The notes: generated from the sequence alone by a model not told the origin. Positions 17,318 to 26,957 are shown, counted from the stretch's first letter. The stretch is 63,397 bases of DNA from an uncultured Candidatus Melainabacteria bacterium (GCA_934754425.1 CAKVIN010000015.1:1-63397), one strand, 5' to 3'. A program made the numbers and translations.

Positions 17318-17477
17318 GTGCAACGTCATTGCGAGCGTTTATTCTTATTTTTATTAATGATATAAATTATATAAATGAAGCGAAGCAATCTAGCTATGTA
17401 TGGATTGCTTCGAAAAATCATCAATCTTTGATAAAGTTCATTGCATTATGTTTTATTTTCTCACAATGAGGTGGCAC
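17318..17477 (+). repeat. MITE-like inverted repeat element (cattgcgag/gaagcaatc type)
   Basis: The ends 17318-17335 (GTGCAACGTCATTGCGAG) and 17460-17477 are imperfect inverted repeats, matching at 13 or more of 18 positions. Inside is a perfect 10-bp hairpin, CGAAGCAATC (17381-17390) with GATTGCTTCG (17403-17412). The 160-bp element has no coding capacity. The motif type is widespread in bacterial intergenic repeats. Confidence 0.75.
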
Positions 17478-17506
17478 TTTTGTTTTGTTAATAAAAACAA
17501 TATATT

Positions 17507-18583
17507 TTACTTCTTTTCTACAAACAATGAATCACAAATATTCGTTTGCGGAACATAATCGTATTCGCCGTCCATAGAAATTTTGTTAATAATTTTAGAG
17601 CGTTTTTTTCTATAAAGCATATCTATAAATGCTTCTAATCTGGTAATAAACCCTGCTTCACCGGTATGTTCATCTATTGTTAACGATAAAAGCGGTTTTC
17701 CTGCTTCTTTGGCTTTTCTGGTTATTCTTTCTATCATCAAAGAATCCGGCCCACATCCAAATGCATTCAATGTAACAATACCATCAATTTTATTATCCTT
17801 CAAATAATGTCCGGCAGTACCTGTCATTTCGTATTCATTTGCCCAATATCGTTTTTGACCCAATGATGCAATTCCTTCATCCATTTGTTCGTCAGTTAAT
17901 TGAAGAGATGTGAACACTTTAACATCCATTTTCTCTAATTTTTCAAATATTTTCATACAAGCTCTATCATCATATATATTATATGCATGTGATACAAGTG
18001 CGACATTTATAGGAGCTGCATTTGAAGAGCTTTCTATAAACACTTTACCTTGAAGCGCATAATTCATAGCTTTTTTATAATTCATACCGGAACGCATCAT
18101 AACTAAAAAATTGTTATATACTTTCCACCCTTGTTTAGAAGCTTTTTTAATTTCATCCAAATCAGTTATTCCAAATGGTTTAACAGCTTCTTCTAAAAAC
18201 ATATATAAACCACCGTGTTTTGCTGATTTATCTAATGTAGGTTCAATAATGTTAATATCAGATTTTATAACATTTCTAACTAAATCCGGTAATCCTCTGA
18301 TTTTAGAACAATTATAAATTTTTGGAGCTACTGATTGTAACGATGGAACAAATATATTTTTTACACCTTTTGAAATAAGATTAAGAATATGTCCCAAATA
18401 TATCTTTATTGGCAAGCAAGTTTCTGTAACAACAAGCGCAGAGCCATCTGACATTGTTTGTTTTGTAGTAGGATCAGATAATACAATCTTTATACCTAAG
18501 CTTGAAAAAAATCCGTACCAAAACGGATAATTGTTGTAAAATGACATTCCTCTAGGAATACCGATAACCATTTCTTTTTCCAT
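17507..18583 (-). CDS. DUF2229 / 2-hydroxyacyl-CoA dehydratase-activase-like protein
   Basis: A 358-residue protein of the DUF2229 type, found as a domain of large CoA-substrate-specific enzyme activases related to BcrA/BadF/HgdC. Motifs include IGIPRGMSFYNNYPFWYGFF at the start, ETCLPIKIYLGH, NAFGCGPDSLM and LTIDEHTGEAGFITRLEAF. Conserved Cys residues could hold an Fe-S cluster. The ATP-binding activase domain is absent, so this is the stand-alone form. Role unknown. The Shine-Dalgarno sequence AAGG lies upstream of 18583. Confidence 0.75.
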   Translation of the reverse strand: MEKEMVIGIPRGMSFYNNYPFWYGFFSSLGIKIVLSDPTTKQTMSDGSALVVTETCLPIKIYLGHILNLISKGVKNIFVPSLQSVAPKIYNCSKIRGLPDLVRNVIKSDINIIEPTLDKSAKHGGLYMFLEEAVKPFGITDLDEIKKASKQGWKVYNNFLVMMRSGMNYKKAMNYALQGKVFIESSSNAAPINVALVSHAYNIYDDRACMKIFEKLEKMDVKVFTSLQLTDEQMDEGIASLGQKRYWANEYEMTGTAGHYLKDNKIDGIVTLNAFGCGPDSLMIERITRKAKEAGKPLLSLTIDEHTGEAGFITRLEAFIDMLYRKKRSKIINKISMDGEYDYVPQTNICDSLFVEKK

Positions 18584-18788
18584 GGAAAAACCTTTTCTTT
18601 TAATATACGTACCGAAATTATGATACTCCGAAGAAATTATTTTGTCACTAAAAATTGGATAATTGTTACGAAAAAACTTTATTTTTTTTAAATTTTTTAC
18701 ATTTTTTATATGCGCAATACTTTACATTTAGTAGTATTTGTCATAAACTTATAAGGTTAAAAAAGACAATAAAGAGGAGAAATTTAAT

Positions 18789-20333
18789 ATGTCAAATCGA
18801 GTATTATTATGCATAATGGATGGTTGGGGAATTTCAACCAGTTCTGAAAAATATGATGCAACAAAGCTTTCACATCCTGTTAATGTCCCTGAATTAATCA
18901 AGGATTATCCTTCTACAAAAATTCATGCTGATGGTGAATTCGTAGGGCTTCCTGCAGGTCAAATGGGTAACAGTGAAGTTGGTCACTTAAACTTAGGTGC
19001 TGGTAGAGTTGTTTATCAAGATTTATCAAAAATCAACAGAGCTATTAAAGACGGTTCTTTCTTCAAGAACGAAAAATTTTTAGAAGCTATTGAACATGCG
19101 AAAAAGAATAACTCCGCTCTACATATCTACGGGTTAGTTTCAACCGGTGGTGTTCACTCATCTTTAGACCACGTTTTGGCTTTAATCAAACTTGCCGCAG
19201 ACGAAGGTTTAACAAAAGTATATGTTCACGCATTCTTAGATGGTCGTGACACTCCTCCTACAAGTGCTTGCACTTACTTACAAACAGTTGAAGACGAATT
19301 AAAGAAATATAACTTACCTAAAATCGCTTCTGTTATCGGCAGATACTACATTATGGATAGAGATAACAGATGGGATAGAGTTGAAAAAGGTTATAACTGC
19401 TTATTATTCGGCGAAGGCAACAATGCAGCTTCTGCAATTGAAGGTGTAAAAAAATCTTACGACGAAGGTGTAACAGATGAATTCGTATTACCAATTGCTG
19501 TAGGCAACAAAGAAGAAGTTGACGCAAGCAGAATAAAAGACAACGATGCAATAATTTTCTTCAACTACAGACCTGATAGAGCAAGAGAAATCACTAAAGC
19601 TATCAACTTTAAAGATTTTGATGGATTTGACAGAAAAAAAGTATTAAATAATATTTATTACTGCACAATGACAAGTTACGAAGCAACCTTCACATTCCCG
19701 GTTGCTTTCCCTAAAACAAAACTTGTAAACATTTTAGGCGATGTATTAGAAGCTAATGGAATAAATCAATTCAGAACTGCTGAAACAGAAAAATACGCAC
19801 ACGTAACATTCTTCTTTAACGGCGGTATTGATGAGCCTCAACCTCACGAAACAAGAAAACTTGTAGCTTCTCCTAAGGTTGCAACTTATGATATGCAACC
19901 GGAAATGAGCGCACCGGAAGTTTGCGAAAATGTTTTGGAAGCTGTAGCTAATCCTGAATACGGTTTTGTGCTTGTAAACTTCGCTAACCCTGATATGGTA
20001 GGTCATACAGGTGTTGTTGAAGCAGCAACAAAAGCTTGCAAAGTTGTTGACGAATGCGTTGGTAAAATTGCCGCTAAATGTAAAGAAAACGGTGTAACAA
20101 TGCTTCTTACAGCCGACCACGGTAATGCTGAAGTTATGGTTGACGAAAAAACAGGCAAACCGCAAACTGCACACACAACAAACGAAGTTCCTTTTGTTGT
20201 AATTAATGGACCGGAAGGTTTACAATTAAAAGATGACGGAGCTTTATGCAATGTTGCTCCAACAATCTTGCAATTAATGGGTATTAATAAGCCGGCTGAA
20301 ATGGATTGCGATAGTTTGATTAAGGAAGTTTAG
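18789..20333 (+). CDS. gpmI: 2,3-bisphosphoglycerate-independent phosphoglycerate mutase
   Basis: Interconverts 3- and 2-phosphoglycerate in glycolysis and gluconeogenesis, using two Mn ions and a phosphoserine intermediate. It has 514 residues, the standard length. DGWG (11-14) and the catalytic Ser62 in MGNSEVGHLNLG are present, as are FLDGRDTPP, NYRPDRAREI, NFANPDMVGHTG and TADHGNAE. A strong AGAGGAG ribosome site precedes the ATG. The wobble positions are richer in C than in nearby genes, as expected for high expression. A long hairpin follows the stop codon. Confidence 0.97.
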   Translation: MSNRVLLCIMDGWGISTSSEKYDATKLSHPVNVPELIKDYPSTKIHADGEFVGLPAGQMGNSEVGHLNLGAGRVVYQDLSKINRAIKDGSFFKNEKFLEAIEHAKKNNSALHIYGLVSTGGVHSSLDHVLALIKLAADEGLTKVYVHAFLDGRDTPPTSACTYLQTVEDELKKYNLPKIASVIGRYYIMDRDNRWDRVEKGYNCLLFGEGNNAASAIEGVKKSYDEGVTDEFVLPIAVGNKEEVDASRIKDNDAIIFFNYRPDRAREITKAINFKDFDGFDRKKVLNNIYYCTMTSYEATFTFPVAFPKTKLVNILGDVLEANGINQFRTAETEKYAHVTFFFNGGIDEPQPHETRKLVASPKVATYDMQPEMSAPEVCENVLEAVANPEYGFVLVNFANPDMVGHTGVVEAATKACKVVDECVGKIAAKCKENGVTMLLTADHGNAEVMVDEKTGKPQTAHTTNEVPFVVINGPEGLQLKDDGALCNVAPTILQLMGINKPAEMDCDSLIKEV

Positions 20334-20341
20334 CAGTTTTT

Positions 20342-20399
20342 AAGTTTAGGAGTTGAGAAGAAGTTTTAAATTTTTCTTAACTCCTGAACAGCTAAACTT
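20342..20399 (+). terminator. Long hairpin after gpmI
   Basis: The outer stem AAGTTTAG (20342-20349) pairs with CTAAACTT (20392-20399), and the inner AGGAGTT pairs with AACTCCT. There is no good T run, so it may be an mRNA-stabilising hairpin rather than a classic terminator. Confidence 0.55.
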
Positions 20400-20410
20400 T
20401 ATACAACTAA

Positions 20411-20428
20411 CCGTAGGGTGGAAACGTG
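20411..20428 (+). repeat. Short GTAGGGTGGAA repeat
   Basis: The stretch CGTAGGGTGGAAACGTGAA matches half of the hairpin-forming element seen complete at 60004-60033. It supplies the apparent ribosome site and GTG start of the gene at 20426. Confidence 0.5.
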
Positions 20429-20671
20429 AATAATTTTGAATACTTATATTTACATTCATTACAAAAACTTCAAGTATCAATATGGTTTGCCATTATCGGT
20501 TTGATTTTAATAATCGCAACATATATAGCTACAAAATTTAATAACCACAAATTTTTAGAGTTTATGTACAAAACTTGCTCTTGGTTTATAATAGTAACAA
20601 TTGTATTATTACCTATTGCTATAATCGGATTGATAGTATTTTTTGCTTATGTAGAAATATTTTGTAAATAA
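20426..20671 (+). CDS. Small two-helix membrane protein
   Basis: An 81-residue protein with GTG start and GGGTGGA upstream. Two clear membrane helices are seen (about 13-33 and 50-75; IWFAIIGLILIIATYIA and WFIIVTIVLLPIAIIGLIVFF), separated by a short basic loop. I do not recognise the family. It lies between gpmI and the SNF2 helicase and is flanked on both sides by copies of a short repeat, so the frame could have arisen around the repeat. The helices argue that it is real. Confidence 0.5.
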   Translation: MNNFEYLYLHSLQKLQVSIWFAIIGLILIIATYIATKFNNHKFLEFMYKTCSWFIIVTIVLLPIAIIGLIVFFAYVEIFCK

Positions 20672-20682
20672 TAAAAAGTAAG

Positions 20683-20722
20683 GCGTAAGGTGTGAAAAGT
20701 GGAAGCGGTTCCCACCGTATAA
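20683..20722 (+). repeat. Short repeat with inverted ends (GGTG/CACC type)
   Basis: AAGGTGTGAAAAGTGGAAGC, then GGTTCCCACCGT, matches the element at 60004-60033. It lies directly before the SNF2 helicase gene. Confidence 0.55.
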
Positions 20723-20743
20723 AAAAATAATAAGAGAAAAACA

Positions 20744-23700
20744 ATGACTGAAGAAAAAAATGTAAAACCACTAAATATAGATTTATCACTAAAGAAAAAC
20801 AATGTAGACGAATTCTTTTTTAATTTGAGCGAAAATCCGGAAGGTTTCAAAAACAAAGATTTCAGATATACTTTGAGCTTGATTTATCAGCTTGTAGAAG
20901 ATGAATTTGAAGGGATTTTTCTTTCTCCTAATTCACCTGTAAGAAACACTGATTTCTTGCTGATTAATGATGGTACAGCTGCTAATCCAAAATTGTCGTT
21001 TTTTGTTACTCCAACAAACAACTTCCAATTTTATTTAAAATCAAAAGGCTCAATGTTCAGATTTACATCTAAAGAAGTTAACGGACAAATCGGTTACATC
21101 ATGCCACTTGATTTAGTTTTAGATTATTTTGGCGGTTTTGGAGAAGTTATTGATTTTTCTTCTCTCACTCAAACATTTGCGTATTTTAATAAGCTTACCC
21201 ATTTTACAATGAAGCTTATAGAAAAATTATATTTTATACCAACTGTTCACCGCAAAGACGGTCCTTCCGGCGGATGTTTCAGGATTGTTTATGAACCTAT
21301 TATTTCTAATAAAGAATCTGCAAAAATAATTAACGAACTGGAAAAAAATCTACCTGAAAACTTGTTTATAAAAGGTGATAAACCAAAAGATTTTGTAGAA
21401 AGATTTATAAGAGAATACTTAAACTATCTTGTATATAAATTTTTAGGAATCAAAGCATACAGATTTAAAGATATCAAATCCGGACATTACATGGTTAAGG
21501 ATTTAGAACAACGTTGCTGTATGAAAGGTAAAGATATTGCCGAAAATATTTCACAATGGCTTGATGAGTTGTATTTGGGTAAATACGATTTAATTCCATT
21601 CTTTGTTGTAACAAAAACTACTGACGATATGTTTGAACTAAAAATTCATATCAAAAATCGTAAAACTAATGAAACGATTATGCTTGATGATATATACAAC
21701 AATGAAAAAATCTGGGATTTAGATACAGAAGATATTGGCAAAATTATTGAAAAACAACTTAATTATGCAGTAAGATATATGCCGGAACTTGAAACATTAT
21801 TTGAGGACGAGGACAAACTTGCTTTAACACTAAACTTAAATGAAGTTTATAAAATAATTGCACAGACTGCCTACTATTTACAAAAAGCACAAATTGAAGT
21901 TATTTTGCCGGAAGAACTTACTAACATTATTGTTCCAAGAGCTTCTATTAATGCAAAAGTTAAAGCTTCTCGTTCAGACGATTTAATGAATATCTTCAAT
22001 ACAGTTTCAAGCAGTGCAATTTCTCTTGACGACATTTTAGAATTCTCTTATGAAGTATCTTTAGGCGATGAAAAAATTTCTTTAGAAGAATTCAACAAAC
22101 TTGTTAATGAAAGCAATGGTTTGATTCAATACAACGGCAAGTACATTCTTATAGACAAAGCTGAAGGTTTGAAGCTTGTTGATCAAATTAAGAATGCAAA
22201 CCATAAGAAGATGACAAGATTAGAACTTATCCACGCTTCTATGTCAGGTCAATTACAAAATTATGATTTCAATTATGATGAAGCTTACGCAAATGTTATC
22301 AAAGATTTTGCAAAACCGGTTGAAGTTACTCAACCAACTGAATTAAAAGGTGATTTGAGAGCTTATCAGATGACAGGTTTGAAATGGCTTTGGACGAATG
22401 TGTCAAAAGGTTTTGGCTGCTGTATGGCAGACGATATGGGGTTAGGTAAAACTATTCAGGTTATTAGTTTGATACTTAAGCTCAAAGAAGAAAAGAAAAT
22501 AAAAAATCCTGTATTAGTAATTTGCCCTACAACATTGATGGGGAACTGGATGAAAGAAATGCAACTGTTTGCACCGTCTTTAAAAGCAGTAACTTACCAC
22601 GGTATCGACAGACAACTTGATACAAAAGCTGATGTAATTCTTACAACTTACGCAATTATGAGAATTGACGTTGAAGAAATGAAGAAGAATACTTGGGGAA
22701 TGATTGTTGTTGATGAAGCCCAAAACATCAAAAACCCTGATACCGCCCAAACTTTAGCAATAAAGTCTTTAAAATCCGATATTAAAATAGCTATGACGGG
22801 TACTCCGGTTGAAAACAGATTAACTGAATTGTGGAGCATTTTTGACTTCATCAACAAAGGTTACTTAGGCTCATTAAAAGAATTCCAAAAGAGCTATGCT
22901 GTACCAATCGAAAGATTTAAAGAAAAATCAAGAGCTTCAAAACTTAAATTATCTGTTTCTCCATTTGTATTAAGACGTTTAAAAACGGATAAACACGTAA
23001 TTTCAGACTTACCTGATAAAATGGTTATGAATGATTATTGCTATTTAGCTAAGTCTCAAGCTATTCTTTATGAAAAAACTCTTAACGAAATGATGGAAAA
23101 GATTAGCGGATTTACCGGTGTTAATAGAAGAGGTAATATCTTTAAATTAATTACTGCATTAAAACAAATTTGTAACCACCCTTATCAATTTCTAAAGAGT
23201 GGTGAAACATCTAAAGAATTATCAGGTAAAGCAGAAAAATGCGTATCTTTGATTCAAAGTATATTAGAAAACGATGAAAAAACTCTTATTTTCACGCAAT
23301 ACAAAGAAATGGGCGATTTGTTAACAAAAATTCTTTATGAAGATTGTGGAACAGAGCCATCATTTTTCCATGGGTCATTAACTGTACCTCAAAGAGAAAA
23401 TTTAATTGAGGATTTTCAAACAAATCCGGATAGAAAAGTAATGATACTTTCGCTAAAAGCCGGTGGTACAGGTTTGAACTTAACAAGTGCTACAAATGTT
23501 ATCCACTATGACTTATGGTGGAATCCAGCTGTAGAAGAACAGGCAACAGATAGAACTTATCGTATCGGACAAGATAAAAACGTAATGGTTCACAGACTAA
23601 TTACTCTTGGCACATTCGAAGAAAAGATTGACGAGATGTTGAAATCTAAAAAGGAACTTGCTGATTTAGCAGTTTACGAAGGAGAGAAAATCATTACAGA

Positions 23701-23749
23701 ACTTTCTGACAAAGAAATCTACGATATATTCTCGCTTTCAGCAGGTTAA
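20744..23749 (+). CDS. SNF2-family helicase/ATPase
   Basis: A 1001-residue SWI2/SNF2 ATPase that translocates on double-stranded nucleic acid; bacterial members of this type are poorly understood (RapA- or HepA-like roles are proposed). The N-terminal ~530 residues are the SNF2 helicase-associated region. The ATPase core follows: Walker A DDMGLGKT (near 563), DEAQ box (near 656), TGTPVENR, and the C-terminal helicase lobe with LSLKAGGTGLNLTSA, DLWWNPAVEEQATDRTYRIGQ. No restriction or defence genes are adjacent. The upstream AATAAGAGAAAAACA gives only a weak ribosome site. Confidence 0.92.
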   Translation: MTEEKNVKPLNIDLSLKKNNVDEFFFNLSENPEGFKNKDFRYTLSLIYQLVEDEFEGIFLSPNSPVRNTDFLLINDGTAANPKLSFFVTPTNNFQFYLKSKGSMFRFTSKEVNGQIGYIMPLDLVLDYFGGFGEVIDFSSLTQTFAYFNKLTHFTMKLIEKLYFIPTVHRKDGPSGGCFRIVYEPIISNKESAKIINELEKNLPENLFIKGDKPKDFVERFIREYLNYLVYKFLGIKAYRFKDIKSGHYMVKDLEQRCCMKGKDIAENISQWLDELYLGKYDLIPFFVVTKTTDDMFELKIHIKNRKTNETIMLDDIYNNEKIWDLDTEDIGKIIEKQLNYAVRYMPELETLFEDEDKLALTLNLNEVYKIIAQTAYYLQKAQIEVILPEELTNIIVPRASINAKVKASRSDDLMNIFNTVSSSAISLDDILEFSYEVSLGDEKISLEEFNKLVNESNGLIQYNGKYILIDKAEGLKLVDQIKNANHKKMTRLELIHASMSGQLQNYDFNYDEAYANVIKDFAKPVEVTQPTELKGDLRAYQMTGLKWLWTNVSKGFGCCMADDMGLGKTIQVISLILKLKEEKKIKNPVLVICPTTLMGNWMKEMQLFAPSLKAVTYHGIDRQLDTKADVILTTYAIMRIDVEEMKKNTWGMIVVDEAQNIKNPDTAQTLAIKSLKSDIKIAMTGTPVENRLTELWSIFDFINKGYLGSLKEFQKSYAVPIERFKEKSRASKLKLSVSPFVLRRLKTDKHVISDLPDKMVMNDYCYLAKSQAILYEKTLNEMMEKISGFTGVNRRGNIFKLITALKQICNHPYQFLKSGETSKELSGKAEKCVSLIQSILENDEKTLIFTQYKEMGDLLTKILYEDCGTEPSFFHGSLTVPQRENLIEDFQTNPDRKVMILSLKAGGTGLNLTSATNVIHYDLWWNPAVEEQATDRTYRIGQDKNVMVHRLITLGTFEEKIDEMLKSKKELADLAVYEGEKIITELSDKEIYDIFSLSAG

Positions 23750-23771
23750 TTATTACGTTATAATAACATTC

Positions 23772-23800
23772 TTGACAGATTTAATACATATAACGACAAT
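23772..23800 (+). promoter_or_regulatory. Promoter of the gcvT-gcvH-gcvPA operon
   Basis: A perfect -35 TTGACA (23772-23777), a 17-bp spacer and GACAAT (23795-23800, 4 of 6). The leader before gcvT is then only about 30 bases, too short for a glycine riboswitch. Confidence 0.5.
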
Positions 23801-23837
23801 AATAGTAAGAATTGATTAAATAATATTAGAGGATAAT

Positions 23838-24935
23838 ATGACAAAACAAACTTTTTTACATGACAAACACGTTGAATTAGGCGCAAGAATGGTTGATTTT
23901 GCAGGATGGGATATGCCTGTACAATACTCTTCTATTATAGAAGAACACAAGACTGTCAGAGAAAATGTAGGATTGTTTGACGTTTCTCACATGGGTGAAA
24001 TGATTGTCAAAGGTAAAGATGCACTTCCTTATTTGAATAAACTTGTTCCCCAAGAAATTGGTAAACTTATTGATTTAAAAGCTGTATATTGTCAATTGAC
24101 TAACAAAAATGGTGGAATAATTGACGACTTGATTATTTACAAGTTAGAAGATAATAAGTACTTAATCATCGCTAATGCATCCAGAATTGATGAAGATTTA
24201 AACTGGATGGTAAGAAATAAAATCGGTTTTGATGTGGAGATAATTAACGAATCACACAACTATTCACTTCTTGCTGTTCAAGGTCCAAAAGCTTGTGATT
24301 TAATAAAAAGTCTGGGTGTAGATGAATTACCTCCATTCTTTTCTATCAAAAGAGGAGAATTATTTAATATCAATTTATGGATTTCAAGAACAGGCTATAC
24401 AGGTGAAGACGGTGTTGAAATTCTTGTTAAAAACGAATTTTCTGAATATTTGTGGGATAAACTTCTTGAAGCAGGTAAAGAATTTGGAATTAAGCCGATT
24501 GGTTTAGGTGCAAGAGATACACTACGATTGGAAGCAGCTTTACACCTGTATGGAAATGATTTAGACGAAAACACTACACCGATAGAAGCCGGTCTTGCTT
24601 GGTCTGTTCCAAAAGATAAAACAGAAAATTATAACGGTAAAAAAAGAATTTTAGAACAAATAAAAGACGGGATTGAGAAAAAGCTAATCGGATTCAGAAT
24701 GCTTGATAGAAATATTGCAAGACATGGTTATGACGTGTATTACAATAACGAAAAAATTGGACAAGTAACAAGTGGTGGAATTTCTCCTATCCGAGGAGAG
24801 AATATCGGACTTGCTTACGTAAAGAATCTTGACAATTTATCTGTAGGCTCTACAATTCAAATTATGATAAGAGAAAAACTGCATGATGCAGAAATAGTAA
24901 AAAGACCATTCGTAAAGAAAAATAATAAAGGTTAG
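23838..24935 (+). CDS. gcvT: Aminomethyltransferase, glycine cleavage T protein
   Basis: Transfers the methylene group from the aminomethyl-lipoyl arm of GcvH to tetrahydrofolate, releasing ammonia. It has 365 residues, the usual length. Typical blocks are GARMVDFAGWDMPVQY, FDVSHMGEM, SRTGYTGEDGVEI and LGARDTLRLEA, plus the C-terminal barrel with GQVTSGGISP. The ribosome site is AGAGGA. It is first gene of gcvT-gcvH-gcvPA, 33 bases before gcvH. Confidence 0.96.
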   Translation: MTKQTFLHDKHVELGARMVDFAGWDMPVQYSSIIEEHKTVRENVGLFDVSHMGEMIVKGKDALPYLNKLVPQEIGKLIDLKAVYCQLTNKNGGIIDDLIIYKLEDNKYLIIANASRIDEDLNWMVRNKIGFDVEIINESHNYSLLAVQGPKACDLIKSLGVDELPPFFSIKRGELFNINLWISRTGYTGEDGVEILVKNEFSEYLWDKLLEAGKEFGIKPIGLGARDTLRLEAALHLYGNDLDENTTPIEAGLAWSVPKDKTENYNGKKRILEQIKDGIEKKLIGFRMLDRNIARHGYDVYYNNEKIGQVTSGGISPIRGENIGLAYVKNLDNLSVGSTIQIMIREKLHDAEIVKRPFVKKNNKG

Positions 24936-24968
24936 TATAAATAGCAATATATATAGGAGAATTTTTGA

Positions 24969-25343
24969 ATGAACGAAAGTATGTTATGTACAAAAACACA
25001 CGAGTATGTACTTGAAAATAATGGTAAATATGAAATTGGAATTACTGATTATGCTATTGAGCAACTTGGAGATATCGTATTTGTAGAATTACCGGAAGTT
25101 GGAACAGAATTTACAAAGAACGAAGCTTTTGCAACTATTGAATCTGTAAAAGCAGCTTCTGAAATTTACATGCCAATATCTGGTAAAGTTGTTGAAATTA
25201 ATGAACAAATAGTTGACAGTCCGGAATTATTAAACGATGAATCATTTGAAGATAAATGGTTTGTTAAGATTGAATCAGAAGCAGATCAAGTAGAATTTGC
25301 AGATTTATTAGATTACTCAGATTATAAAGAAGAAATTGAATAA
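24969..25343 (+). CDS. gcvH: Glycine cleavage system H protein
   Basis: The lipoyl carrier that shuttles the aminomethyl intermediate between the P, T and L proteins. It has 124 residues. The lipoylation site is Lys61 in TIESVKAASEIYMP, and DYAIEQLGDIVFVELPEVG is the H-protein signature. A GGAG ribosome site precedes the ATG. Its last base overlaps the first base of gcvPA. Confidence 0.97.
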   Translation: MNESMLCTKTHEYVLENNGKYEIGITDYAIEQLGDIVFVELPEVGTEFTKNEAFATIESVKAASEIYMPISGKVVEINEQIVDSPELLNDESFEDKWFVKIESEADQVEFADLLDYSDYKEEIE

Positions 25344-26581
25344 TGAAAAATTTTATAGCACATACAGACGAAATTAGAGAAAAAATGCTGCAAGAAATTT
25401 CTTGCTCGAGTGTTGATGATTTGTTTAAACAAATTCCAGTTAAATTTAAAAACTTTGACATGGCTAATCCTTTGAGCGAATTGGAAACTCAACGAAGAAT
25501 TAAGACTTTAGCGAAGAAAAATAAAACGGAATATGCTAATTTTATTGGCGGAGGAGTTTACAACAAGTTTATTCCTGCTGCTGTAAACTATGTAGCACAG
25601 AGATTTGAATTTTTAACAGCATACACTCCATACCAGCCCGAGATTTCGCAAGGAACTTTGCAAATTATTTATGAATATCAAACAATGATTTCCAGACTAA
25701 CAGGCATGGATATAGCGAATGCTTCTATGTATGATGGCGGTTCTGCTTGCGCAGAAGCTGTTCTTATGGCACATAGAATTGCAAAGGGTAAAAAGAATAA
25801 AGCTCTAATTTCTAATAGGCTTAATCCTGAATACAAAGAAGTTGTTAAAACGTATTGCTGGGCACAAGATATCGAACTTGAATGGTTTGATGAAATTCCG
25901 GAAGATGTTTCTGAATACTTTGCAGTACTTATACAATATCCGGATTACTATGGTGAAATTACACCTATAGTTAAGCCTGATACTACGCTGATTGTATGTG
26001 CAAATCTTTCAGCTTTATCCGTTATTGAACCTCCTAGGGAAGCGGATATTGTAGTTGGAGATATTCAACCTCTTGGTATACCAATGAATTTTGGTGGGCC
26101 TCATGCAGGTTATATGGCTTGTAAAGAAGCTTATATGCGACAAATGCCTGGTAGATTAGTTGGAAGAACAGTGGATGCTGATGGAAAACAAGCTTTCACC
26201 TTAACTATTCAGACAAGAGAACAGCATATCAAACGTGAAAAAGCTACAAGTAATATTTGTTCTAACCAATCTTTGATTGCACTTTCTGCAACATTGTACT
26301 TAAGCCTTTTGGGAGAAAAAGGCTTTAAGCAAACCGGCATAATTTCTGCCAATTTAGCACACGCTCTTTCAAAAATGCTTAAAGGAAAAGGTATTAGAAC
26401 GATGAATACAAACTTCTTTAACGAATTCGTTGTAGAAGTTGATGATGCTGACGGTTATTTAGCAAAGCTAAAAGAAGCAAATATTTTAGGTGGCATTAAA
26501 CTTGATGACCGCAGAGTTTTAGTTTGTGCAACAGAGATGAATACAGAAGAAGATATTTTGAATTATATTGAAGCATTGTAA
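25343..26581 (+). CDS. gcvPA: Glycine dehydrogenase (decarboxylating) subunit 1
   Basis: The N-terminal half of the P protein, which decarboxylates glycine with pyridoxal phosphate when paired with subunit 2. The protein has 412 residues, somewhat shorter than the usual ~440-450. Motifs are FIGGGVYNKFIP, LTGMDIANASMYDGG, GGPHAGYMA and TREQHIKREKATSNICSNQSL. The catalytic Lys lies in GcvPB, which is not downstream: the operon stops at a strong terminator. GcvPB must be elsewhere for the system to work. Confidence 0.93.
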   Translation: MKNFIAHTDEIREKMLQEISCSSVDDLFKQIPVKFKNFDMANPLSELETQRRIKTLAKKNKTEYANFIGGGVYNKFIPAAVNYVAQRFEFLTAYTPYQPEISQGTLQIIYEYQTMISRLTGMDIANASMYDGGSACAEAVLMAHRIAKGKKNKALISNRLNPEYKEVVKTYCWAQDIELEWFDEIPEDVSEYFAVLIQYPDYYGEITPIVKPDTTLIVCANLSALSVIEPPREADIVVGDIQPLGIPMNFGGPHAGYMACKEAYMRQMPGRLVGRTVDADGKQAFTLTIQTREQHIKREKATSNICSNQSLIALSATLYLSLLGEKGFKQTGIISANLAHALSKMLKGKGIRTMNTNFFNEFVVEVDDADGYLAKLKEANILGGIKLDDRRVLVCATEMNTEEDILNYIEAL

Positions 26582-26601
26582 AAAAATTCATAATAAAACC
26601 A

Positions 26602-26631
26602 AAAAAATCAGGCATAGCCTGATTTTTTATT
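26602..26631. terminator. Terminator ending the gcv operon (bidirectional)
   Basis: AAAAAATCAGGC (26602-26613) pairs perfectly with GCCTGATTTTTT (26617-26628) around a 3-base loop. It also serves the leftward gene at 26634. Confidence 0.9.
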
Positions 26632-26633
26632 TG

Positions 26634-26957
26634 TTATTCACTTTTAATATTTGTTGATTCTAATTTAAAAATAACAGGTCTTATTCCATCATTACAACTA
26701 CAAATTGCAACTCCAGGAGTTTTTATCCAATCATTATAATAAAATGGAGAATTTCCAGCACCATGGGCTAATGCAAATACATATTGATATATAGCTTTCC
26801 ATGCCTCATCACAAAATCCTTCAGGTTTAGCATAATCTGCAAAAAATGTTTGTCCTACTTTATGGAATGGACAAGTTGACAACCCTTCAACACCATATTC
26901 TTTAGCCAAATCTTCATTAAACATTGTTTTTAAAACAGTTATTTTTACTTTATTCAT
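26634..26957 (-). CDS. TIGR04076-type small protein
   Basis: A 107-residue protein matching, by eye, the TIGR04076 family of unknown function: VKITVLKTMFNEDL, CPFHKVGQTFFAD, WKAIYQYVFALAHG and a C-terminal CSCNDGIRPVIFKLE. Family members are found widely in anaerobes and lack a known activity. The conserved Cys residues could bind a metal. A good AAGGAG precedes the ATG at 26957. Confidence 0.7.
   Translation of the reverse strand: MNKVKITVLKTMFNEDLAKEYGVEGLSTCPFHKVGQTFFADYAKPEGFCDEAWKAIYQYVFALAHGAGNSPFYYNDWIKTPGVAICSCNDGIRPVIFKLESTNIKSE

Noticed and set aside
23750..23837. Glycine riboswitch before gcvT
   Set aside because: Only 88 bases separate it from the helicase stop, and the predicted leader is about 30 bases, too short for a riboswitch aptamer. 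No conserved glycine aptamer features were seen.
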